Positions 13,212 to 19,678 of a stretch of DNA of 27,197 nucleotides are shown piece by piece. Numbering within the stretch: position 1 is the stretch's first letter; the number at the start of each line of letters is the position of its first letter. The notes under the pieces were generated by a model. It was not told the DNA's origin and ran no database searches. It was given only the letters and a program-made list of their open reading frames with translations. Made by a program: the position numbers and the translations under genes. The DNA comes from a virus, in IMG/VR virus record IMGVR_UViG_3300046507_000741, positions 1 to 27,197 of that record; one strand, given 5' to 3'.

Positions 13212-15671
13212 TTAGGCCACCTTGATGGTGCGGCGGGCCAGACCGTCATTCACCGCGGCCGTCACCCGGCTTTGGAAATTGGCTTCCATCGCCGCGAGCT
13301 GGGCGCGCAAACGCCCGATTTCCTCGCTGTCGCCGCCCGTCACGGTGAGAACCGGAGCGAAGGTCGCCGAGACGCTGACCGGGCCGTTACCGCCGCCGGT
13401 GATCGCCGATCGCGCCTGCATGGCGGCGCGGTCGTTGGCGGCGGCCATGGCGACCGACGACTGGTGGTCATAGACCTTCGAACCCTTGGGAAGGTCGATC
13501 AGCTCGGCTCCCTCTTCGCCGACCCAGGTAAGACCGCCACGCCAGTTGTCGGTGCCGTTAGCGTTCGCACCAAAATAGTGCGCGGCTGCGTTGACCGCCG
13601 TGTCGATCCAGCCCGACTTGGAGCCGTCCTTCTTTCCGAACGCGGCATTGGTGATGCTGTCTGCCAAGGCCGAGGCGGCAGCGTACTTCAGGCGGTCGGT
13701 GAACACGTCGAAGAAATCGCCGCCGGTCATGCCCGCCATCAAGCCGTCGTGCAGGGCCTCGCCCGAGTTGACGCGCAGGTCCTCGATGAACGCCGTCGTC
13801 GCCGTATAGGGGACGATGTCCGCGCCGCTCAGGGCTTTGGAAACACGCTCGGACGAGGACACGAACTGATCCTTCGCGAGCTCGGCGTCGGAATAGGCCT
13901 TCTGGACCGCCGCGAACTCCGCCTCCATCTCGGCGGCCACCTGTTTGTTCGCGTCGCGCCAGGCCACCGCCCACCTCACGCCGTCGCGGGTGGCCGAGAC
14001 GATCAACTGCTGGATGCGCAGCTGGCGTTCGGCGTAGTCGATCGCCGATGGATCGTTCAGGGCCTTGGCGATGTCGAGCTGCCCGCGAAGGCCTTGGGTC
14101 TTGAGCTCCTGGGCCTTGCGCTCGGCTTCGGCCGCCTCGCGGGCCTCCTTCGCCTGCTCCCGCACGCCCTTCGCGGCGTCGGACGAGGCCTTTCGTTGAG
14201 CACGGGCCAGGGCGGCGGCCTGCTGGGCGGCGGTCTTGTAGCCCGCGCCTAGGGCGTTTATCTGGCTATCCAATTCCTTCAGCGCCGCCTTGCTGGCCGC
14301 GTCGTTGACGCCCAGGCCCACCAGCTTCTCGCGGTCCGCCTTGAGACCCGCTAGCTTCGTATCGTTCGGATTGTACTGGTCGACGAGCTTTTGGCGATCG
14401 ACGCTGCGCTGGCTTAGGCCAGCAGCCTTCAGGCGCACTTGTTCGGCGGCATAGCGCCGATTTATCTCTGCAATCTCGCGATCAAATTCGGTGATTAGGT
14501 GGTCTGAGCCACCGAACATTTTTCGCTGTTCCTTCGCCTTGGCGGCGCGAAGGTCCGCGAGACGCTGCGCATCGTCTCCTCCCGTCATTGCGCGGTCAAC
14601 GGCCCGGCCGACTGCATCCCAGGTATTGGAAGCAATCCGCCCAAGGCCTTCGAGCGCATGGCCCCAGCCGGTAGTCGCCGCGCTGGCGGCGAGCAGCGAG
14701 CCCTCAAGTTTGTCCACGAGGATGGCTTGCGCTTCTGCCTCCCGGCCAGCGCGGGCCAGGTTCTCGATGTGGCGCAACTCGCTGGCGTCCAGGAAGTGCA
14801 GCTTGTCGTTCAGGTCCGCCGCACCTTTCGCCGGATCGGCGAACGCCGCGCCCAGTTCCTTGGTCGCCGCCGTGGCGTCCTGGCTGGTGGTCAACGCATA
14901 ACGCTGCGTCAAGCCGATCAGGTCGTCGAGCACCTGGCCACTGATGCGGCCGGTCTGGACATAGGCGATGCCCGCCTCGCGCGCCGCCCGAACGCTCATC
15001 TCGCCGGCCTTGGCGCCGGCATCTGCGGAAGCCGCCAGTTGATCGGCGGTCACTCCCGATGCCGCCCCGAGGCCCTGGGTGGCGACCGTCATCTTGACGG
15101 TTTCCGCCTCATACTGCGCCTGGGCCACAGCCAAGGCGACTACAGCGCCGGCCGTCGCGGTGACGCCTACACCCAGAGCGATCATCGCTCCCGACGCCTT
15201 GAACCCGCTGGTTGCCACGGCGTCGAGGATTTGCGGGCCTTGCTGGAACAGGATGGTATCGGCACTCGCACCACCAGTGGCCGAGGTGAGAATGTCCGCC
15301 CCCTGACGGAACAGGTTTGTCACGCCCGCTCGCTGCTGGCGGGTCATGCCCTTCCCTCCCGCTGAGAAGGCCTCAGCTGAGTCCCGCGCCGACTTCTCGC
15401 CGCCGCCATTCACACCGAGAATGGCGTTGAACTTGGCTTGGTGCTCCTGCTGGGTCTCATACTCCCGCGCCGCCTTAGCCATTTCCTTGTATTTGGCCAT
15501 CTGGCGGGTGGCGGCGTCTTCTGCCTTCTTGGCCGTCACGGCGGCGGCGTCGAATGCGCCGCCGATATCCTTACCGGCCTGCTGGCCGGCCGTAGCGACC
15601 TCGGTGAAGTCGCGTTTGACCTCGGCCTTGCCCTCGGTGTTCAGGCGAATGCCGACCTGGCGGGTGGTCAT
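13212..15671 (-). CDS. Tail tape-measure protein
   Basis: An 819-residue protein, long and largely helical, with a hydrophobic segment at about 160-184 and extended Ala/Lys/Glu-rich coiled-coil stretches (about 430-580). Residues about 105-350 resemble the prophage tail-length tape-measure domain (TMP_2), including LDASELRHIENLARAGRE. Its length should set tail length: at roughly 1.5 angstrom per residue this predicts a tail of about 120 nm. The ATG overlaps the stop of the frameshifted T frame (ATGA at 15668-15671), which strongly supports the T reading described separately. It acts inside the tail tube and is ejected with the DNA. Confidence 0.85.
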   Translation of the reverse strand: MTTRQVGIRLNTEGKAEVKRDFTEVATAGQQAGKDIGGAFDAAAVTAKKAEDAATRQMAKYKEMAKAAREYETQQEHQAKFNAILGVNGGGEKSARDSAEAFSAGGKGMTRQQRAGVTNLFRQGADILTSATGGASADTILFQQGPQILDAVATSGFKASGAMIALGVGVTATAGAVVALAVAQAQYEAETVKMTVATQGLGAASGVTADQLAASADAGAKAGEMSVRAAREAGIAYVQTGRISGQVLDDLIGLTQRYALTTSQDATAATKELGAAFADPAKGAADLNDKLHFLDASELRHIENLARAGREAEAQAILVDKLEGSLLAASAATTGWGHALEGLGRIASNTWDAVGRAVDRAMTGGDDAQRLADLRAAKAKEQRKMFGGSDHLITEFDREIAEINRRYAAEQVRLKAAGLSQRSVDRQKLVDQYNPNDTKLAGLKADREKLVGLGVNDAASKAALKELDSQINALGAGYKTAAQQAAALARAQRKASSDAAKGVREQAKEAREAAEAERKAQELKTQGLRGQLDIAKALNDPSAIDYAERQLRIQQLIVSATRDGVRWAVAWRDANKQVAAEMEAEFAAVQKAYSDAELAKDQFVSSSERVSKALSGADIVPYTATTAFIEDLRVNSGEALHDGLMAGMTGGDFFDVFTDRLKYAAASALADSITNAAFGKKDGSKSGWIDTAVNAAAHYFGANANGTDNWRGGLTWVGEEGAELIDLPKGSKVYDHQSSVAMAAANDRAAMQARSAITGGGNGPVSVSATFAPVLTVTGGDSEEIGRLRAQLAAMEANFQSRVTAAVNDGLARRTIKVA

Positions 15672-16386
15672 GTCCGTGGCCTCCAGGCGAAGACGATGTA
15701 GGGCTCGATGTCGGCCGCGACCTCGATCGTCATGGCGACGTCGACATCCAGGCTCTGGGCGACCAGGGCCACGGCGGGAAGGTCGAGGGCGTAGGGTCCG
15801 TTCAGGTCGCTGCGCAGCTGACGCTCACACAGCTGGAGGGCCGCCCAGACGGCCTCGCCCTCTTCGGTCAGGCAGGCGTTGCGGACGTTCGGGCACTTCC
15901 CGCAGATGGATTCGCACGCGGCGCAGAAGTCCCGGCCGCCCCACGCTTCGCCGAGGTCGCCGTCTTGGCCGTCCTGGCCTTCGTCGTCTTCCGCGCCCCC
16001 GCCGCCGGCATAGCGCCAGCGGGCAAGGGCGCGGATACGTTTTTTTCCGCATCCCGCGTCAGGATCGGGATGACGAAGCCCTGGTCGATGGCGCGATAGG
16101 CCTCCGGCACCTCGGTCATCAACATCTCCAGGCTTTGCGGCGTCAGCTCCAGGAGCTGCCCGTCCTCGTCGCCCACGCCCTCCCAGGACAGCGCGCCCCA
16201 GGCGGCCAGCGCCACCGTGAACGCGACGCTCGCGTCGGCGGCGTCGCCACCGGCCTCGACGACGACGCCCGCCGCGCGTCGGCCGGCGACAACCCCTGCC
16301 GTGGGCTTGTCGGAGCGGAAGAGGATGGCCGCGCCATCGGGAAGCGCGACCCGGATATCCGGACGGCCGGAACGAACTCTCAGCAT
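15668..16386 (-). CDS. Tail chaperone G-T, made by -1 ribosomal frameshift
   Basis: Reading zero frame from 16386 to the slippery heptamer at 16045-16039 and then slipping back one base gives a 239-residue fusion: 116 residues of G plus 123 of T. The T frame has no stop from 16039 until TGA at 15670-15668, which overlaps the tape-measure ATG exactly as in lambda, where T ends just before H. The T part has an acidic Gly-rich linker, a Cys cluster (Cys155, 158, 162, 165, 172) and a helical region (AVWAALQLCERQL) then DLPAVALVAQSLDV resembling DUF1799-type T proteins. G-T recruits tail tube subunits onto the tape measure. There is no independent start with a ribosome site for T. Confidence 0.8.
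15868..16386 (-). CDS. Tail assembly chaperone G (unshifted product)
   Basis: The 172-residue zero-frame product. Residues 1-112 have the look of siphophage G-type tail chaperones (a WEGVGDEDGQLLELTPQSLEML core). After the slippery site the zero frame continues for 56 low-complexity residues rich in Ala, Thr, Lys and Arg before stopping at 15868, so this segment overlaps the T frame. G coats the tape measure before tube assembly and is absent from the finished virion. The Shine-Dalgarno is weak (GGGG about 10 nt upstream), and a palindrome copy lies in the leader (16411-16429). Starts just downstream of the tail tube gene. Confidence 0.75.
   Translation of the reverse strand: MLRVRSGRPDIRVALPDGAAILFRSDKPTAGVVAGRRAAGVVVEAGGDAADASVAFTVALAAWGALSWEGVGDEDGQLLELTPQSLEMLMTEVPEAYRAIDQGFVIPILTRDAEKNVSAPLPAGAMPAAGARKTTKARTAKTATSAKRGAAGTSAPRANPSAGSARTSATPA
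16039..16045 (-). other. Programmed -1 frameshift site A-AAA-AAC
   Basis: On the minus strand the zero-frame codons are GCG GAA AAA AAC, so the X-XXY-YYZ heptamer A-AAA-AAC is perfectly phased. It lies within a run of seven A. About 15 nt downstream a GC-rich segment (CCCGC ... GCGGG with an inner GGC/GCC pair) could form a stem-loop that stimulates slipping. The heptamer is canonical; the efficiency in this host is unknown. Confidence 0.8.
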
Positions 16387-16410
16387 GGATGGAACCCCGA
16401 AGATTGGAGG

Positions 16411-16429
16411 ATGCGAACCAGGTTCGCGT
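16411..16429. repeat. Palindrome family copy between tail tube and G genes
   Basis: ATGCGAACC-A-GGTTCGCGT matches the consensus at 15 of 16 arm positions. It occupies most of the 42-bp non-coding gap and touches the tail tube stop codon. This non-coding copy shows that the element is not just a by-product of protein conservation. In mRNA it would fold as a hairpin 25 nt before the G start. Confidence 0.8.
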
Positions 16430-17718
16430 CAGTAGGCGTCGACGTCGTTGACCAGGGTGACGACCAGGGCCTTTTGGCCTTGGGCCGGATAGGCCTGGCA
16501 GTTGAACGTCTGCTGGATGCCGCCCGGGCCGCTGATCGAACGCTTGGTCTTGGGCAGCCGGACCGCCTGCATTCGCATCGTCAGGCCCTTGCCCGGCCCC
16601 TTCGACCAGCCGAGCGAGACGTCGACCGCCTGTTTGTTGACGGCCTTCTGCTGGAGAGACCGGTCCTTGAATCGAACGGTGAACGACGGGGTGATCGTGC
16701 AGTTCGCGCCGTCCGCGCCGTCGATCCGCCCGTCGGGACGGATGTTCTCGGCCTTCTCCAGGTTGTTGCTGAAGTTCATGTTGGCCGTCACCACTTCGCC
16801 CAGTGGGACGCCCGCGTCGGTGATCTCTCCCGCCGCCTGAGCGAACAGTTCCAAGACCAGCTCCGTCAGGGCGCCGGCCACGCTGGCGTCCGCCTCGGCC
16901 TCGCCCTGACAGACCAGGTTGACCGTGGCCCGCAGCCCGCCGGAGCGCTGCATGGCGATGGCCAGGGTGTTGCCCATCGCGCCGTAGTTCATGGCCGACG
17001 CCGGCACCTCGGGATTGGTGATTTCGATGCAGGCGTCGGGCAGAGTCTGCGCAGCCGACATGAAGACGTGGTTGTAGGGGCCGACCGCGGAACCGCCCGC
17101 CAGTGTCGCACCGGACACCGTGGCGTTCGAAGTGCCGCCCGCCGCGATCGTCATGGCGTTGCCGCCGACGCCGATCGTGTCATGGGTGACCTTGATCGTC
17201 GAATAGGTCCGGTCGGTCGAATAGCTGGCTGCCGCGACCCCGGCGACGGCGCTGGCGTTCAGCGCCCAGACCGTGTTTCGAACCGTCTCGGCCATGTTCG
17301 CGCCGATCAGGATTTCGTTCGCGGCCGGGGCGGCGGCCTTGTAGGTGAAAATCTGACCGCCCACGGTGATCGTTGCGTTCGCCGCCGGTTGCGCCGTGAA
17401 GGTGTAGAGGCCCGTGGCGGCGACGCCTTGTGTCGTGGTCGGGGCGCCAAAGACCAGCTTCAGCCACTTGCCGAAGTTGCGCACATCGACCGGCACGGTC
17501 ACGTCGCCGTCGTTGTCGACCGGACCCTCTTCGGGTTGCTGCGGATCGCGGCCGAGACCCAGGATGCCTGGGTCGGTCAGCTGCTGCTCTTCGCCCAGGT
17601 TGGCCGAATTGAACGGCACCTTGGTGTACGCCCCGCCAGCCTCGATGGCCCCGTAGACGCCGGTGGAATTGAAGGCGAGCGCCATCACAGCGTTCGCGCC
17701 GAAAGCGCGGCGACCCAT
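16429..17718 (-). CDS. Major tail tube protein with inserted Ig-like domain
   Basis: A 429-residue protein in the lambda V position. The N-terminal (1-100) and C-terminal (about 215-429) parts fit the phage tube_2 family, with characteristic strands (VPFNSANLGEEQ, NGDVTVPVD-like and VRFKDRSLQQKAVN). Residues about 113-209 form a separate repetitive beta domain (ATITVGGQIFTYKA ... GGNAMTIAAGG ... VSGATLAGG), a module often inserted in tail tube proteins to decorate the tail surface. It polymerises into the hollow tail tube. A Shine-Dalgarno (TGGAGA) lies 8 nt upstream. The unusual length for the family is explained by the insertion. Confidence 0.85.
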   Translation of the reverse strand: MGRRAFGANAVMALAFNSTGVYGAIEAGGAYTKVPFNSANLGEEQQLTDPGILGLGRDPQQPEEGPVDNDGDVTVPVDVRNFGKWLKLVFGAPTTTQGVAATGLYTFTAQPAANATITVGGQIFTYKAAAPAANEILIGANMAETVRNTVWALNASAVAGVAAASYSTDRTYSTIKVTHDTIGVGGNAMTIAAGGTSNATVSGATLAGGSAVGPYNHVFMSAAQTLPDACIEITNPEVPASAMNYGAMGNTLAIAMQRSGGLRATVNLVCQGEAEADASVAGALTELVLELFAQAAGEITDAGVPLGEVVTANMNFSNNLEKAENIRPDGRIDGADGANCTITPSFTVRFKDRSLQQKAVNKQAVDVSLGWSKGPGKGLTMRMQAVRLPKTKRSISGPGGIQQTFNCQAYPAQGQKALVVTLVNDVDAY

Positions 17719-17743
17719 GTTCAGTCTCCAGGAATGTGGGCGC

Positions 17744-18190
17744 TCAGCCCAGGGGATTGGAAGTGGTGTAGGTGACCAGGACGCCGACCTCGGCCCAGGC
17801 CAGGGAGGGCGCGCCCAGGGTGTCGACCTGGTCGGTGTTGGGGGCCTCGACTTCGATGAAGTCGGCCAGTCCGCCCAGGAACGGGTCCCGGCCGATGCGC
17901 GCCGCGAACGGGACCAGCATCACCCGGAGGGCTTCCCGCGCGTCGTCGTTCTGAAACGGCGCGATCTCCAGGACGATGCGATGGGTGTAGATGTACCGCA
18001 GCGGCGAAAGGATCACCTCGGGGTCGCCCGCATCGCCATCGCGCATGACCACCAGGCCGCCCGGCTCCATTCGAGTCGGCTTGCCCGTGTCGCCAGCACC
18101 GGGGCGCGTCACCTTGGCGCCGGAAAAGACCTCATCGAGCATGGCCTTGAAGCGGGCCAGCACGATTGACGGCGTCGCCTCCATGGTCAT
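17744..18190 (-). CDS. Tail terminator-like protein (U-like)
   Basis: A 148-residue protein. I use the ATG at 18190, which overlaps the previous stop (ATGA at 18187-18190); longer in-frame extensions fall in the upstream gene. The central part (residues about 60-110) has IYTHRIVLEIAPFQNDDAREALR, typical of small alpha/beta tail-terminator proteins, and the end is a strand-rich VGVLVTYTTSNPLG. It sits between a Z-like and the tail tube gene, matching lambda U, which caps the growing tail. No known domain name is certain; gene order is the main evidence. Confidence 0.65.
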   Translation of the reverse strand: MTMEATPSIVLARFKAMLDEVFSGAKVTRPGAGDTGKPTRMEPGGLVVMRDGDAGDPEVILSPLRYIYTHRIVLEIAPFQNDDAREALRVMLVPFAARIGRDPFLGGLADFIEVEAPNTDQVDTLGAPSLAWAEVGVLVTYTTSNPLG

Positions 18191-18861
18191 CTCCAGTGTT
18201 TGGTCAGCAAGGCCGGGTGCCGGTTGGTGGCGCGATCGGCGGCGCTGTCGACGTCGAAGCGCTTGGCCAGGCGCACTTGGCGCACCAGGATGAACACCAC
18301 GATGGTCTGGCCCGACGGGCCGTAGAGCTTGCTGCCCCGGCCCTTGGGTTGGTAGCGCGCCGCCCGGCCCAGCGCGTCCCGCTTGGCCGTGTCGACCACC
18401 AGCAAGCTGGGCTTGTTGTGTTGGTAGACGAACCGAAGCTTGAGCCCAGTCCGTCGTTCGAAGCCGCCCGGCGTCACCCGGGCCGTCTTGCCTTGCCGGC
18501 CGCCGAGTGCGGCGGCGCCCGCGACCGGCGCTCGCTGCCCGGCCGCCTTGGTGGGGATGGCCAACCACAGGCCATCGCGGGCGCGGATCGTCACGCCACG
18601 GTCGAAGGCGTCGATCAGGACCGGGGCCTTGGTCCAGACCCAGCCGGCGGGATCGAGGCTATTCTGCCCCTGCGGGTAGACCTTGGATTTCCAGGTCTTG
18701 CCCAGCCGGTTGCCGAGACCGGAGGCCTGGACGATTTCGCCCAAGTCCACCTTGAGCAGCTGGGTCCCCTCGACCATCGCCGCCGTCACGAAGCTGGCGA
18801 CGTCCTCCTCCAGCTCGGAGTAGGCGTCGGCGAAATTGTCGACGCCCGCGCGAACGCGCAT
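18187..18861 (-). CDS. DUF6441-like phage protein (Z-like tail completion)
   Basis: A 224-residue, Lys/Arg-rich protein starting with an ATG that overlaps the upstream stop (ATGA at 18858-18861). The N-terminal approximately 75 residues (helix, then ASGLGNRLGKTWKSKVYP) match the pattern of the DUF6441 family of phage proteins found between head-tail joining and tail terminator genes. Positively charged C-terminus. Probably a tail completion protein acting at the head-tail joint, equivalent in position to lambda Z. The biochemical role is inferred from order. Confidence 0.65.
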   Translation of the reverse strand: MRVRAGVDNFADAYSELEEDVASFVTAAMVEGTQLLKVDLGEIVQASGLGNRLGKTWKSKVYPQGQNSLDPAGWVWTKAPVLIDAFDRGVTIRARDGLWLAIPTKAAGQRAPVAGAAALGGRQGKTARVTPGGFERRTGLKLRFVYQHNKPSLLVVDTAKRDALGRAARYQPKGRGSKLYGPSGQTIVVFILVRQVRLAKRFDVDSAADRATNRHPALLTKHWR

Positions 18862-19190
18862 CAGATCGCCTCGGTTTGCGCCTGACAGACCCAGTCCAAT
18901 CCGAACCGGGTTCGGATCGGCTCACCGATGATGCTGTAGGCCTCGGACCGGTCGGGGATGCGCAGGAAGTCGCCTTCGCGAGGCGCGGCGACCTCGGTCG
19001 GGCGAACGCGGAAGATCGCCGTGCCCACGATCACCTGGCCCTGGCCGAAGTCCTGAATCTCGCTGTCGGTCAGGCGGATCACCGTGACCGGAAGCTTTTC
19101 GCCGCCGGCCACGGGGTCCCATTCGGCCGCCTCACCATAGGTGCGGTAGACGCTGGCCTGTAGGCGAGCGTCGCGTTCGGCCACGCTCAT
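18861..19190 (-). CDS. Head-tail joining protein (FII-like)
   Basis: A 109-residue protein between the DUF2190 gene (2-bp gap) and the DUF6441-like gene. It has the beta-barrel character of small head-tail stopper proteins: strands around PVTVIRLTDSE, GQVIVGTAIFRVRPTEV and AYSIIGEPIRTRFGLDWVCQA. Lambda FII, which seals the portal and binds the tail, has similar size and place. A palindrome copy (18899-18917) encodes I-R-T-R-F-G near its C-terminus. Family assignment is by pattern and order. Confidence 0.65.
   Translation of the reverse strand: MSVAERDARLQASVYRTYGEAAEWDPVAGGEKLPVTVIRLTDSEIQDFGQGQVIVGTAIFRVRPTEVAAPREGDFLRIPDRSEAYSIIGEPIRTRFGLDWVCQAQTEAI
18899..18917. repeat. Palindrome family copy with compensatory change
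   Basis: ATCCGAACC-G-GGTTCGGAT is a perfect 9-bp-arm palindrome. Compared with the consensus it has a G-to-C change in the left arm matched by a C-to-G change in the right arm, so symmetry has been kept while the base changed. Located in the FII-like gene. Confidence 0.75.
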
Positions 19191-19192
19191 GA

Positions 19193-19528
19193 TCAGATGG
19201 TCGGGATCAGGCGAACCTTGCCGACCACGTCGCCGGCCAGCTGATCCGCGACGACAACGCCGGCCTTTTGCAAGGCGCCGGCCGTCTTGGTGAAATTCTT
19301 GGCGGCGTCGTCCCAGTACACGACATCGCCCGTGGCCCAGGCCTGGCCCGCGACCTTCACGATGTTCCAGCAGCCATTGACCTTGCCCGTGAAGGGCAAG
19401 CCCGCCGCCGCCGTCACCTGAGCGACAGCGATGATCGAGCCGATCTTGACCGGGACACCCGAGACCACGCCGCCGGCTGGGGCGGTCAGGTCGAGGGTGT
19501 TGCCGTCCGAGTAGTAGTTCTTGCTCAT
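19193..19528 (-). CDS. DUF2190 family capsid-associated protein
   Basis: A 111-residue protein that fits DUF2190: an N-terminal tail, then VVSGVPVKIGSIIAVAQVTAAAGLPFTGKVNGCWNIVKV and the GDVVYWDDAAKNFTKT core, ending in VGKVRLIPTI. Family members are short beta-rich proteins encoded beside the capsid gene and thought to decorate or stabilise capsids, corresponding to lambda D or FI in position. A strong Shine-Dalgarno (AGGAG) is 7 nt upstream. It follows the capsid gene after a terminator, so it may have its own expression level. The role is inferred from family and order. Confidence 0.8.
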   Translation of the reverse strand: MSKNYYSDGNTLDLTAPAGGVVSGVPVKIGSIIAVAQVTAAAGLPFTGKVNGCWNIVKVAGQAWATGDVVYWDDAAKNFTKTAGALQKAGVVVADQLAGDVVGKVRLIPTI

Positions 19529-19627
19529 GACCGTTCTCCTGTTGAGGTCTGGTTTGCCGGTCAGTCCGGGTCCGGCGCGGACATCGGACGCTCGCGATGG
19601 CGCGGGCGTCGGAGATCTGCGGCGGGG
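19529..19627 (-). other. Non-coding gap before the DUF2190 gene
   Basis: This 99-bp part of the 150-bp gap holds the Shine-Dalgarno for the DUF2190 gene and no convincing gene. A promoter that restarts transcription after the terminator would be expected here, but I see no clear -35/-10 pair. Confidence 0.4.
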
Positions 19628-19657
19628 AAAAAGAAGGGGCCGCCCGAAGGCGACCCC
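19628..19657 (-). terminator. Intrinsic terminator behind the capsid gene
   Basis: On the minus strand GGGGTCGCC-TTCG-GGCGGCCCC forms a 9-bp stem (one G-U pair) with a UUCG tetraloop, followed by TTCTTTTT. It begins 22 nt past the capsid stop (19679) and lies inside the late operon. It would reduce read-through into DUF2190 and tail genes, raising capsid over tail expression. Confidence 0.85.
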
Positions 19658-19678
19658 AGTTGGCGCTGGCGGGAGGGG

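Noticed and set aside
15825-16052. Arg/Pro-rich minus-strand frame across the G/T junction
   Set aside because: It is the third frame, neither G nor T, with an extreme Arg/Pro composition and no ribosome site.
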